The notes beneath the pieces are model-generated. The model worked only from the letters and a program-made list of their open reading frames with translations, was not told the origin of the DNA and searched no databases. The translations under genes and the position numbers were made by a program. This document shows positions 1-8,078 of a DNA stretch of 34,446 bases, piece after piece. Where the stretch lies: NCBI RefSeq assembly GCF_002234405.1, contig NZ_NMQT01000132.1, positions 1 to 34,446 on the forward strand, given 5' to 3'. Origin of the DNA: Amycolatopsis thailandensis. GTDB taxonomy: Bacteria; Actinomycetota; Actinomycetes; Mycobacteriales; Pseudonocardiaceae. Within the stretch, counting starts at the first letter, position 1; every line of letters starts with the position of its first letter.

Positions 1-6
1 GGCATC

Positions 7-795
7 TCAGGCCCGGTCTATGACGGCCTTCAGGAACCGCCGCGTCCGGTCGTGTTCAGGATCGTTGAACAGCTTCTCCGGCGCGGCGTCCTCCAGCACC
101 CGCCCCTCGTCGAACATCATCACCCGGTCCGAGACATCCCGCGCGAACTGCATTTCGTGCGTGACACAGAGAATCGTGATGTCGGTGGACGTCGCGATCT
201 CACGCAGCACGCGCAGGACGTCGGCGACCAGCTCCGGGTCGAGCGCCGAAGTCACCTCGTCCAGCAGCAGCACGTCCGGCCGCATCGCGAGCGCGCGGGC
301 GATCGCGACGCGCTGCTGCTGGCCGCCGGAAAGCTTCGTGGGGTGCGCGTCCTTCTTGTCCGCGAGCCCCACCATTTCCAGCAGTTCGACGGCCCGCGCC
401 TCGGCCTCGTCCCGGGGGACGCCGAGCGCGTGGACCGGCGCCTCGGTGATGTTGCGCAGCACGTTCATGTTGGGGAACAGGTTGAACTGCTGGAACACCA
501 TGCCGATCCGCTTGCGCACGTCCCGCAGGTACTTCTCGTCCGCGGGCACCAATTTCTCGCCGCGCTTCATGTGACTCAAATGGTCGCCGCAGACCTCGAT
601 GGTGCCGCCGTCGACCTTCTCCAGGGTCATCAGCAGCCGCAGGATCGTCGTCTTGCCGGACCCGCTCGGGCCGATCAGCGAGACGAATTCCCCTGGCGCG
701 ACAGTGAAATCGAGGTCCCGCAGCACCACGTGGTCGCCATAGGACTTGACCACCTGCGAGAACCGGATCATCGGGGAATCAACTGTGGGCGGCAC
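7..795 (-). CDS. ehuA: ABC transporter ATP-binding protein, EhuA/GlnQ-like
   Basis: This is the ATPase of a polar amino-acid-type ABC importer and drives uptake by hydrolysing ATP on the cytoplasmic side. Of 262 residues, the Walker A loop GPSGSGKTT lies at about 42-50, the Q-loop around FQQFNLFP at 101-108, the signature LSGGQQQR at 155-162 and Walker B LLLDE at 176-180. All are intact and the length is normal for the family. The GTG start at 795 overlaps the upstream permease gene by 17 nt and has a GGAG 4 nt upstream. The internal ATG at 771 has no ribosome binding site, so the longer start is preferred. It is the last gene of the four-gene set. Assignment to ectoine transport rests on the neighbouring binding protein. 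By itself the ATPase could belong to any glutamine/arginine-type system. Confidence 0.85.
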   Translation of the reverse strand: MPPTVDSPMIRFSQVVKSYGDHVVLRDLDFTVAPGEFVSLIGPSGSGKTTILRLLMTLEKVDGGTIEVCGDHLSHMKRGEKLVPADEKYLRDVRKRIGMVFQQFNLFPNMNVLRNITEAPVHALGVPRDEAEARAVELLEMVGLADKKDAHPTKLSGGQQQRVAIARALAMRPDVLLLDEVTSALDPELVADVLRVLREIATSTDITILCVTHEMQFARDVSDRVMMFDEGRVLEDAAPEKLFNDPEHDRTRRFLKAVIDRA

Positions 796-1435
796 GTCGC
801 TCCAACCTTCTCACGAGAATCGAAGCCGGCAGGCTCACCAGCAGGAACAGCACCCCGGCCAGGGTGTACGGCTCGGTGACCCGGAACGTGTCGGCACCGA
901 CCTCCTTCGCCCTCGCCAGCACGTCGACGACGCCGATCGCCAGCAGCAGCGGGGTTTCCTTGAACATCGAGATCGTGTAGTTGCCGAGCGCGGGGAGCAC
1001 CCTCGGCACCGCTTGCGGCAGGACCACCGCGGTCCACACCCGGAACCTCGGCAGGTTCAACGCGGTCGCGGCCTCCCACTGTCCTTTCGGGACCGCTTCG
1101 ATCCCGGCCCGATAGACCTCGGCCGCGTAGGTCGCGTAATGCACGCCGAGCGCGATGACGCCGGTGGCGAACGGGGACAAGGTCATCCCGCCCACCGGCT
1201 GGATCACGTAGTAGAGGACGAACACCTGGATCAGCAACGGCGTGCTGCGGACGAACTCGATGAACAGCAGGACCGCCTGGGACAGCACGGGAATCCCCGC
1301 CCGGCGGATCAGCGCGAACACCAGTCCGAACGCGTACGCGACCACCGAGGCCAGCAAGGTGATCTCGACGGTGACGAGAAGCCCCTCCAGCAGCAAGGGA
1401 ACCGAATTCGCGGCGGCTTCCCAGCTCCAGTCCAT
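779..1435 (-). CDS. ehuD: ABC transporter permease, EhuD-like
   Basis: This is one of two inner-membrane permease subunits of the same importer (218 aa, HisM/GlnP family). Several hydrophobic helices are visible. The cytoplasmic EAA-type loop that contacts the ATPase starts around EAATALNLPRFRVW and continues to a VVLPQA segment in the middle of the protein. Its ATG overlaps the TGA of the preceding permease gene as TGATG, which implies translational coupling. Its own 3' end overlaps ehuA by 17 nt. The two permeases differ in sequence, so the pore is probably a heterodimer. Confidence 0.85.
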   Translation of the reverse strand: MDWSWEAAANSVPLLLEGLLVTVEITLLASVVAYAFGLVFALIRRAGIPVLSQAVLLFIEFVRSTPLLIQVFVLYYVIQPVGGMTLSPFATGVIALGVHYATYAAEVYRAGIEAVPKGQWEAATALNLPRFRVWTAVVLPQAVPRVLPALGNYTISMFKETPLLLAIGVVDVLARAKEVGADTFRVTEPYTLAGVLFLLVSLPASILVRRLERRAAHS

Positions 1436-2130
1436 CAGACACCTCCCGCGGCGGCGGTCATCTTCGCCGGCGCCCGGCCGAGACGTCGTGCCGCGAACCG
1501 TTCCAGCAGCCGCATCCCGCTGGTGATCAGCAAGGCGAGCAGGAGATAGAGCACGAGTTCGGTGCCGTAGATCCAGCCGAGTTCGGCGCCGAACACCGGC
1601 CGCAGCAGTTCACCCTGGCGCGCCATCTCCGGGACGGCGATGAACGACAACAGGGCGGTGCTCTTCAGCAACTGGATGAAGAGATTATTGAACGGTGGCA
1701 GCATCTCCGCGAACGCCTGCGGCAGGATCACCCGCCGCATCCGCTGCGCGGGTGTCAGGTTGAGGGCGACGGCGCCTTCGAACTGCGCCCGTGGCACGGA
1801 GTTCACCGCGCCGCGGACGATCTCGGCACCGTAGGCCCCGTGGTTGAGCCCCAGCACCAGGATCCCGGCGAACATCGGTACGAGCTGGAACCCGACCAGC
1901 ACCGGAAGGACGAAGTAGAGCCAGAACAACTGGACGACTTCCGAGGTTCCCCGGAAGATCTCGACGTAGACGCGGGAGATCCCGCGCACCACCCGGGACG
2001 GCGATCTCAGCGCGAGCCCGGCCGACAGGGAGAGCGCCACGGTGAGCGCGATCCCGCCGAGCGCGGCGGTGACGGTCGCTGTCAGTCCACTGAGGACGGT
2101 CGTGATGATGTGCGACACCGGCGACGACAT
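1435..2130 (-). CDS. ehuC: ABC transporter permease, EhuC-like
   Basis: This is the second permease (231 aa, HisM/GlnP family). It has five or so hydrophobic segments and the EAA-type coupling loop beginning at EGAVALNLTPAQRMRR and ending in VILPQA. The charged, Ala-rich C-terminal tail (RRLGRAPAKM) is probably cytoplasmic. The gene starts 13 nt downstream of the binding-protein stop and overlaps ehuD by one base. Its upstream ribosome binding site is weak, so it probably depends on coupling with ehuB. Confidence 0.85.
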   Translation of the reverse strand: MSSPVSHIITTVLSGLTATVTAALGGIALTVALSLSAGLALRSPSRVVRGISRVYVEIFRGTSEVVQLFWLYFVLPVLVGFQLVPMFAGILVLGLNHGAYGAEIVRGAVNSVPRAQFEGAVALNLTPAQRMRRVILPQAFAEMLPPFNNLFIQLLKSTALLSFIAVPEMARQGELLRPVFGAELGWIYGTELVLYLLLALLITSGMRLLERFAARRLGRAPAKMTAAAGGV

Positions 2131-2143
2131 GAGGCCGGCCCCG

Positions 2144-3037
2144 TCACACCGCGCAGAGTTTCTCGGTGGTCACGTCGGCCTTCGGCAGGTTGTCCGCCGA
2201 GAACCCGAACGGCGTCACGATCTTGGTCCATTCACCGCTGTCGTGCAGTTTCTTGAGTTCGGCGTTGAAAGCCTCGCGCAGCGGGTTGTCGTCCTTGCGG
2301 AAGACGAACGCGCCGGCGGAGACGACCGGCTTGCCGTCCTTCATCGGATCGAAGCCGGGGGTCACCTCCGCCGCGGCGCCAGGGCTCTTCGCCAGGACGT
2401 CCTTGAGGGAGATGTCGGTGAGCGCGGCGCAGTAGACCCGGCCGTCGGTGACCGCGCGGAGCATGTTGTCCTGCGAATCGAGGGTGACGATCTGGTCCTC
2501 GGCGACCCCGGAATCGGTGGCGTACCCCTTTTCCACCGCCGCCGAGAGCACGGCGACCTTGACCTTCTTGGCCGCGATGTCCTCGAACTTCCGCACCTGC
2601 TGCGGATTTCCCTTGGGTACCAGCAAAGCCGTCAGCGCCGAGTAGTCGGGGATCGAGAAGGCGGCCGCGTCGCACCGCTCCTTCTTGATGTTCATCCCGG
2701 CCGCGACGATGTCGTACTTCCTGGCGTTGAGCGCGGGAATCAGCTGGTCGAAGGAGACCGCCTCGGCTTCCACGTTGTCGATGCCCATGGCTTTGAAGAC
2801 GGCACGCGCGACTTCCGGCGCTTCGCCGGTGACCTTGCCGCTCTGGTCCGTGAATCCGTAAGGTGCTTCGTTCGCGATACCGATCTTGATCTTCTTCGCG
2901 TCCTTGGCCGCCTGGAGCGCGTCCCCGGAGGACGTCGATGTGCACGCGGACAACAGAACCGGACCGCCGATCGTCACCGCCCCCAGAACCGCGGACCGCC
3001 GGAAGAATTCCCGCCTCGACCACTCGCCGTGCGCCAT
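2144..3037 (-). CDS. ehuB: Solute-binding lipoprotein, EhuB-like (ectoine/hydroxyectoine)
   Basis: This is the extracytoplasmic substrate receptor of the importer (297 aa, SBP family 3). The N-terminus has a twin-arginine motif (SRREFF, residues 7-12), a hydrophobic stretch and a lipobox LSAC with Cys32, which suggests Tat export followed by lipidation. The segments IANEAPYGF, KVTGEAPEVAR, FDQLIPALNA and ERCDAAAFS match my recollection of EhuB proteins better than glutamine or glutamate receptors. The ATG at 3037 follows a good ribosome binding site (AGAGGTG, 5 nt spacing). Gene order B-C-D-A fits ehu operons. No ectoine synthesis or catabolism genes lie nearby, so the substrate is inferred and could be another zwitterion or amino acid. 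Confidence 0.75.
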   Translation of the reverse strand: MAHGEWSRREFFRRSAVLGAVTIGGPVLLSACTSTSSGDALQAAKDAKKIKIGIANEAPYGFTDQSGKVTGEAPEVARAVFKAMGIDNVEAEAVSFDQLIPALNARKYDIVAAGMNIKKERCDAAAFSIPDYSALTALLVPKGNPQQVRKFEDIAAKKVKVAVLSAAVEKGYATDSGVAEDQIVTLDSQDNMLRAVTDGRVYCAALTDISLKDVLAKSPGAAAEVTPGFDPMKDGKPVVSAGAFVFRKDDNPLREAFNAELKKLHDSGEWTKIVTPFGFSADNLPKADVTTEKLCAV

Positions 3038-3049
3038 AGCGGCACCTCT

Positions 3050-3074
3050 TTTCGATTAATCGGTTTAATCGAAA
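3050..3074. promoter_or_regulatory. AT-rich operator-like dyad upstream of ehuB
   Basis: Perfect 10-bp inverted repeats (TTTCGATTAA at 3050-3059 and TTAATCGAAA at 3065-3074) are separated by 5 nt. A second perfect palindrome, CGATTAATCG (3053-3062), is nested in the left half. The block is strikingly AT-rich for this genome and lies just upstream of the ehuB ribosome binding site, where a repressor could block the promoter or early transcript. The regulator is unknown and no regulator gene is in the window. Confidence 0.55.
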
Positions 3075-3106
3075 CGTAGGTGGGTACCTTCGCGCGGGCA
3101 GTGTGA

Positions 3107-3126
3107 GCGGGTGACGAACCACCCGC
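3107..3126 (-). terminator. Possible terminator hairpin after meaA
   Basis: A perfect 7-bp inverted repeat, GCGGGTG/CACCCGC with a 6-nt loop, lies about 30 nt downstream of the meaA stop codon and before the ehu promoter region. There is no T-tract, so termination is only a suggestion from position. Confidence 0.35.
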
Positions 3127-3154
3127 CGTTACGGTACCGAGATTTACAGTGACT

Positions 3155-5176
3155 TTATGTACTCAGACCGTGGCGCTCCCGCACCAATCCGACAATTCCG
3201 TCCATGATGTCGGTGAGTTCGTAGTCCTTCGGCGTGAACACCTTCGCGATTCCCCGCTCCAGCAAGAGCTTCTCGTCATCGGGCGGGATGATGCCGCCGA
3301 CGATGACCGGGATGTCACCCGCGCCCGCGTGCCGCAACCCGTCCACGACCTGCGGCACGACTTCGAGATGCGAACCCGAGAGCACCGAAAGCCCGACGAC
3401 GTGCACGCCCTCCTGGACCGCGGCCGCGACGATCTGCTCCGGGGTGAGCCGGATGCCCTGGTACACCACCTCGAAACCGACGTCGCGCGCCCGCACCGCG
3501 ACCTGTTCGGCGCCGTTGGAATGCCCGTCGAGACCGGGTTTGCCGACCAGGATCCGCAGCCGTTCGCCGATCTCGGTGCTCGTCGCCTTGACCCTGTCGC
3601 GGACGCGGCGGATCTCTTCGTTGCCCTCGCCTGCGGCCGCCGAAGCGGAAACCCCGGTGGGAGCACGGTATTCGCCGAACACGTCGCGCAGCGCACCCGA
3701 CCATTCACCGGTGGTGACCCCGGCGCGGGCGCAGTCGATCGTGGCCTCAAACAGGTTCTCCTGCGTCTTCGCGACGGCCTTCAGCTTTTCCAGCGCGGAC
3801 TCGGCGGCCGCGTTGTCGCGGTGCGACCGCCATTCCTCGATCGCGGTGACGGCCTGCTTCTCCACGGCGGGGTCGATCGTTTCGATCGCCTTGGCGCCCT
3901 CGGCCTGGAGCGGGGAAGGTTCGGTGGTCTCGAACTTGTTGACCCCGACCAGGACGCGCTCGCCGTTTTCCATACCGCGCCGGAGTTCCGCGAGCGAGGC
4001 GACGAGCTGCGACTTCATGTAGCCGCTTTCGACGGCCGTGACCGCGCCGCCGAGATCCTGCACCCGCGCGATCTCCTCACGCGCGCCGGCCATGATCTCG
4101 TCGACCTTGGCCTGGATGACGTGCGAGCCGTCGAAGATGTCCTCGTACTCCAGCAGGTCGGTCTCGAAAGCCAGCACCTGCTGCATCCGCAGCGCCCACT
4201 GCTGATCCCACGGCCGGGGCAGGCCGAGCGCCTCGTTCCAGGCGGGCAGCTGGATCGCGCGCGCCCTGGCGCCACGGGAAAGCGAGACCGCGAGCATCTC
4301 CAGCACGATGCGCTGGACGTTGTTCTCCGGCTGCGCCTCGGTCAGGCCCAGCGAGTTGACCTGGACGCCGTAACGCAGCCGCCGCGCCTTGGGATCCGTT
4401 ACGCCGTAACGATCCCGGGTGATCTCGTCCCAGAGCGCGGTGAAGGCGCGCATCTTGGACATCTCTTCGACGAACCGCACCCCGGCGTTGACGAAGAACG
4501 AGATCCGCGCGACCACCTTGGCCATGTCGTCGGGCTCGACCTGTCCGGAATCCCGGACCGCGTCGAGGACGGCGATGGCGGTGCACAACGCGTACGCGAC
4601 CTCCTGCGTCGGCGTCGCGCCCGCCTCTTGGAGGTGGTAACTGCAGATGTTGATCGGGTTCCACTTGGGCACGTGGTGCACGGTCCACGCGATCATGTCG
4701 GTGATCAGGCGGAGACTCGGACCCGGCGGGAAGATGTACGTGCCCCGGGAAAGGTATTCCTTGATGATGTCGTTCTGCGTGGTGCCGGTGAGCTTGGCGA
4801 GCACCTCGTCCACGTCGCGGCCCTCGGCCTCGGCCTGCTCGCGCGCCACGGAGACGTAGAGCGCCAGCAGCCACATGGCGGGCGCGTTGATCGTCATCGA
4901 CGTGTTGGCCTCGGCGAGCGGGATGCCGTCGAAGAGCCGCCGCATGTCGCCGATGTGCGAGACCGGGACGCCGACCTTGCCGACCTCACCCTTGGACAGC
5001 TGGTGGTCCGGGTCGTAACCGGTCTGCGTCGGCAGGTCGAAGGCGACGGAGAGGCCTGTCTGCCCCTTGGCGAGGTTGCGCCGGTACAGCTCGTTGGACG
5101 CGGCCGCGGACGAGTGGCCCGCGTAGGTCCGCATCACCCAGGGGCGGTCCCGTTCACGGTCCGTGGGATAGGGCAC
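3155..5176 (-). CDS. meaA: MeaA-type acyl-CoA mutase (ethylmalonyl-CoA mutase)
   Basis: This is a B12-dependent mutase of 673 aa that carries the substrate barrel and the cobalamin domain in one chain. The N-terminal motif RTYAGHS, followed by KGQTGLSVAFDLPTQTGYD, is characteristic of the MeaA/Ecm clade rather than methylmalonyl-CoA mutase, which has RQYAGFS as I recall. The C-terminal cobalamin-binding motif is D550-G-H552-S-N-G555, with the serine of GLSVL near 597 and GG near 627. The expected reaction is ethylmalonyl-CoA to methylsuccinyl-CoA in the ethylmalonyl-CoA pathway of acetyl-CoA assimilation. The GTG start at 5176 has a strong ribosome binding site (GGAGG, 6 nt spacing). Crotonyl-CoA carboxylase/reductase, the usual partner, is not in the window. 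A cobalamin adenosyltransferase gene lies 3 kb away. Confidence 0.85.
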   Translation of the reverse strand: MPYPTDRERDRPWVMRTYAGHSSAAASNELYRRNLAKGQTGLSVAFDLPTQTGYDPDHQLSKGEVGKVGVPVSHIGDMRRLFDGIPLAEANTSMTINAPAMWLLALYVSVAREQAEAEGRDVDEVLAKLTGTTQNDIIKEYLSRGTYIFPPGPSLRLITDMIAWTVHHVPKWNPINICSYHLQEAGATPTQEVAYALCTAIAVLDAVRDSGQVEPDDMAKVVARISFFVNAGVRFVEEMSKMRAFTALWDEITRDRYGVTDPKARRLRYGVQVNSLGLTEAQPENNVQRIVLEMLAVSLSRGARARAIQLPAWNEALGLPRPWDQQWALRMQQVLAFETDLLEYEDIFDGSHVIQAKVDEIMAGAREEIARVQDLGGAVTAVESGYMKSQLVASLAELRRGMENGERVLVGVNKFETTEPSPLQAEGAKAIETIDPAVEKQAVTAIEEWRSHRDNAAAESALEKLKAVAKTQENLFEATIDCARAGVTTGEWSGALRDVFGEYRAPTGVSASAAAGEGNEEIRRVRDRVKATSTEIGERLRILVGKPGLDGHSNGAEQVAVRARDVGFEVVYQGIRLTPEQIVAAAVQEGVHVVGLSVLSGSHLEVVPQVVDGLRHAGAGDIPVIVGGIIPPDDEKLLLERGIAKVFTPKDYELTDIMDGIVGLVRERHGLST

Positions 5177-5206
5177 GGTACACCTCCGGCGCTGGACGAC
5201 CGCCTG

Positions 5207-5222
5207 AGTGTACCGGCCGGTA
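5207..5222 (-). promoter_or_regulatory. Candidate meaA promoter with overlapping palindromic operator
   Basis: The minus strand carries a TACACT -10 hexamer (positions 5212-5207), about 30 nt before the meaA start. A perfect 12-bp palindrome, TACCGGCCGGTA (5211-5222), overlaps its upstream edge. A protein bound there would mask the -10 element, as expected for repression. No convincing -35 element is visible. Confidence 0.4.
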
Positions 5223-5257
5223 ACATCGTCCGCGTAGTTGAATCAGACACAGTCGGG

Positions 5258-5836
5258 TCATTCTCCGACGGCCTGGACCTCCGGGGGCTGCTGGCGCTGT
5301 CGTGCCTCGTCGACGGCTTTCGCGAGCTTTTCCCGCACCTTCGCGACCTCACTGACACCCACGAGGATGACCGGCGGCTTGCGGTCCTTCCCGGAGCCCG
5401 CGCCGAAGTTCGCCGACGCCCACGCCAGCACGCCGAGCCTGCCGAACGTGATCGTCCCGGTCTTGCCGGGGCCGGGGGTGACGACGGGATCCGCGAGCCC
5501 GGCCAGCTCGGTGGCGTCTTCCTTGCGACGGATCAGCGAACTGGTCGCGATGACCCGGCCGTCCGTCACCGCGTAGGTGGTCGAGGCGAGTCTGAGGTAG
5601 CGGATCAGCGGCCTGCCGACGAGATGGAACACGCCCGCGGCGGTGAGCACGACCCACGCGACCCTGTGGAACGCCGTGTCGTGGTTGGCGGAGAAGAAAA
5701 GCGTGACCCCGCCGAGCAAGAGCAGGCCGACGGGGACGTTGAAGTAGTCGCCGGGATTGAAGAGGGGCCTGCGCACCGGGTGCCCGGCCCAGATGACCCG
5801 TTCGCCTGGAAGGAGGTCGATCCGCCCCTCATGCAT
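5258..5836 (-). CDS. PH-domain (bPH) membrane protein
   Basis: This is a 192-aa protein if begun at the ATG at 5836. An alternative ATG at 5848 adds four residues, and the open frame continues further upstream without protein-like sequence. The N-terminal motif PGERVIWAGHP is followed by two hydrophobic helices around residues 35-75, then a bacterial pleckstrin-homology-like domain (YAVTDGRVI...) and a charged C-terminal tail. Such proteins are common in actinobacteria, are anchored in the cytoplasmic membrane and have no defined function. A TAATGT hexamer 8 nt before ATG 5836 hints at a leaderless or nearly leaderless transcript. It is divergent from the LysE-type exporter. Confidence 0.7.
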   Translation of the reverse strand: MHEGRIDLLPGERVIWAGHPVRRPLFNPGDYFNVPVGLLLLGGVTLFFSANHDTAFHRVAWVVLTAAGVFHLVGRPLIRYLRLASTTYAVTDGRVIATSSLIRRKEDATELAGLADPVVTPGPGKTGTITFGRLGVLAWASANFGAGSGKDRKPPVILVGVSEVAKVREKLAKAVDEARQRQQPPEVQAVGE

Positions 5837-6036
5837 GGCACCGCACATTACCCGCCGTTCCCGGGTGGGGGCAGCGTCCGATCGTCGGTCACGATGCCGG
5901 GCCCGCCGGTGCGCGGATGGCGCTTTCGTGTGTTCAGCGGACGTCCGTCGGATCACGCGAAACCACCAGCTCGTCCGGGGACTGTGACCGAAATCCGCGA
6001 GACTCGCCCGCACCCCGGCGGCTAGCGTGGGTGACC

Positions 6037-6663
6037 GTGACGTGGAGTTCGTACAGCAGCTATCTGGTCATCGTCGTCCTGATCGTCCTCGCGCCGGGAC
6101 CGGACACGATGGTGATGCTCAAGAACTCGCTGTCCGGCGGCACCCGGGGCGGATTCCTGACCACGGCCGGGATCTTCGTGGCCAACTCGGTCCAGGGCAC
6201 CGCCGCCGCCCTCGGCCTCGGCGTCGTCATCGCCCAGTCGCAGCCGGTGTTCGTGACGCTCAAGTGGGTCGGCGCCGCCTACCTGGTCTTCCTCGGTTTC
6301 CAGGCGCTGCGCGGCGCGTGGCGGGGCGACTACTCCGGCGTCGCGGCGGTGAAGCAGCAGCGGACGAGCGGGTTCCGCCGCTTCCGTGAAGGCTTCCTCT
6401 CCAACATCACCAATCCGAAGGTCCTCGTGCTCTACCTGTCGGTGCTGCCGCAGTTCCTCGACCCGGTGACGACGTCGGCGTGGCACGCGCTGCTGCTCGC
6501 GTACACCGTGGCCGTGCTGGGCGCGATCTGGCTGCTGACGCTGCTGTTCTTCGTGCACCGCGTACGGACCTGGCTGGAACGCCGCCAGGTGCGGCGGGCG
6601 CTCGACGGCGTCACCGGAACCGCGCTGATCGGCTTCGGCGCCGCCCTCGTTCTCGAAAGCTAG
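6037..6663 (+). CDS. LysE/RhtB-family amino-acid exporter
   Basis: This is a membrane exporter of 208 aa. The family hallmark APGPD (about residues 18-22) follows the first helix, and the profile fits six hydrophobic segments. NPKVLVLYLSVLPQF in the middle is also typical. Members export amino acids or homoserine lactones; the substrate cannot be read from sequence. I place the start at GTG 6037 (VTWSSYSSYL) because it matches the family N-terminus and lies 8 nt after a TAGCGT -10-like hexamer (6023-6028). GTG 6031 is the alternative. It converges on murA, with a 61-bp perfect inverted repeat between them. Confidence 0.85.
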   Translation: MTWSSYSSYLVIVVLIVLAPGPDTMVMLKNSLSGGTRGGFLTTAGIFVANSVQGTAAALGLGVVIAQSQPVFVTLKWVGAAYLVFLGFQALRGAWRGDYSGVAAVKQQRTSGFRRFREGFLSNITNPKVLVLYLSVLPQFLDPVTTSAWHALLLAYTVAVLGAIWLLTLLFFVHRVRTWLERRQVRRALDGVTGTALIGFGAALVLES

Positions 6664-6682
6664 GCGCGGTCCTCACTCACCC

Positions 6683-6743
6683 GAAGTACATGAAGGCCCC
6701 CTTCCTTGCGCCAGGCGCAAGGAAGGGGGCCTTCATGTACTTC
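6683..6743. repeat. 61-bp perfect inverted repeat between lysE-type gene and murA
   Basis: Two 30-bp arms (6683-6712 and 6714-6743) are exactly complementary around a single unpaired base. The arm contains TGAAGGCCCCCTTC, the core shared with the repeats at 9028, 20842, 21182 and 34281. It begins 19 nt after one stop codon and ends 12 nt before the other, so it fits a bidirectional terminator between convergent genes. It lacks T-tracts. Confidence 0.9.
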
Positions 6744-6755
6744 AAGCAGAGGCCG

Positions 6756-8030
6756 TCAGGCCCGTTCGGGTTCGCCCGCGACGCGCTCGATCCGGGCGCC
6801 GAGCCGGTTCAGGTTCTCCACGAAATGCGGGTAGCCGCGGTCGATGTGGAAGACGTCCCAGACCTCGGTGACGCCGTCCGCGCACAGCCCGGCCAGCACC
6901 AGCCCCGCGCCGGCTCGGATGTCCGCGGCCCACACCGGAGCGCTCGACAGCTTCTCGACACCGCGGACGACGGCGTGGTGCCCGTCGGTCCGCGCGTCGC
7001 CGGAAAGCCGCATCATCTCCTCGATGAACCGGAACCGGGCCTCGTAGATGTTCTCCGTGATCATCGAGGTGCCTTCGGACACCGCCGACAGCGCCACCGC
7101 GAACGGCTGCAAGTCGGTCGCGAAGCCCGGGTACGGCAGCGTCACCCAGTCGACCGCCTTCGGGCGCTCGTTCTGGACGATGCGGAAGCCCTTGTCGTCG
7201 AACGTCTCGACCTCGGCACCCGCCAGGCGGAGCTTGTCGAGGACGAGGTCGAGGTAATGCGGGTTGACGCCGCGGACGGTCAGGTCGCCCCGGGTCATCG
7301 CGGCGGCGAACGCCCAGGTCGCGCCGACGATCCGGTCGCCGATCACGCGGTGCTCGGTCGGGTGCAGCTTCTCGACGCCCTCGACGGTCAGCGTCGAGGT
7401 CCCCGCGCCTTCGACCTTCGCGCCCATCTCGGTCAGCATCGTGCAGATGTCGACGATCTCGGGCTCGCGCGCGGCGTTGTCGATGACCGTGGTGCCCTCG
7501 GCGAGCACGGCGGCCATCAGGATGTTCTCGGTGGCGCCGACGCTCGGGAAGTCCAGCCAGATCTGCGCGCCGTGCAGGCCGTCGGCCTTCGCCACGACGC
7601 AGCCGTGCTCGATGGTGCTGGTCGCGCCCAGCTTGCGCAGGCCGTTCTGGTGCATGTCCAGCGGCCGGGAGCCGATGGCGTCGCCGCCCGGCAGCGCCAC
7701 GACGGCCTGCTTGAGCCGTCCGACCAGGGGGCCCAGCACGCACACCGACGCGCGCAGCTTGCCCATCGCGGCCGAATCGGCCCGGTGCGAAAGCTCGGCC
7801 GGAGTGGTGATCTTGGCGGTGTCGCCGTCGATGACGACGTCGCAGCCGACGCTGCGCAGGACGTCGCCCATCAGCGGGACGTCCAGGATCTGGGGGCAGT
7901 TCGTGATCGTCGTCGTGCCCTCGGCCAGCAGGGCCGCGGCCATCAGTTTCAGGACGCTGTTCTTCGCCCCGACCACGTCGACCTCGCCGACCAGCCGTGC
8001 TCCGCCGTGCACGTCGAAGTGCTCGCTCAT
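6756..8030 (-). CDS. murA: UDP-N-acetylglucosamine 1-carboxyvinyltransferase MurA
   Basis: This is the first committed enzyme of peptidoglycan synthesis, transferring enolpyruvate from PEP to UDP-GlcNAc in the cytoplasm. It has 424 aa from ATG 8030. A TTG at 8039 would add three residues. The N-terminal GAKNSVLKLMAAALL is typical, as is the catalytic loop LPGGDAIG at about 113-120. The catalytic Cys of E. coli (Cys115) is replaced by Asp117, as in M. tuberculosis MurA. This change is known to abolish covalent inactivation by fosfomycin while keeping activity. The gene is divergent from pduO, as in mycobacteria. No clear ribosome binding site precedes the ATG. Confidence 0.95.
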   Translation of the reverse strand: MSEHFDVHGGARLVGEVDVVGAKNSVLKLMAAALLAEGTTTITNCPQILDVPLMGDVLRSVGCDVVIDGDTAKITTPAELSHRADSAAMGKLRASVCVLGPLVGRLKQAVVALPGGDAIGSRPLDMHQNGLRKLGATSTIEHGCVVAKADGLHGAQIWLDFPSVGATENILMAAVLAEGTTVIDNAAREPEIVDICTMLTEMGAKVEGAGTSTLTVEGVEKLHPTEHRVIGDRIVGATWAFAAAMTRGDLTVRGVNPHYLDLVLDKLRLAGAEVETFDDKGFRIVQNERPKAVDWVTLPYPGFATDLQPFAVALSAVSEGTSMITENIYEARFRFIEEMMRLSGDARTDGHHAVVRGVEKLSSAPVWAADIRAGAGLVLAGLCADGVTEVWDVFHIDRGYPHFVENLNRLGARIERVAGEPERA

Positions 8031-8078
8031 GGGCGCCAATCATGCCCTCTCGCCCGGATTTGCCTTACGCCGGGCCGG

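Noticed and set aside
5177..5257. Cobalamin riboswitch upstream of meaA or pduO
   Set aside because: The intergenic regions are too short, and no B12-box-like sequence is visible.
3149..6025. A 958-codon open frame on the plus strand opposite meaA
   Set aside because: It is antisense to a gene with clear motifs. Long antisense frames are common at this GC content, and the translation is His/Arg/Asp-rich without domains.
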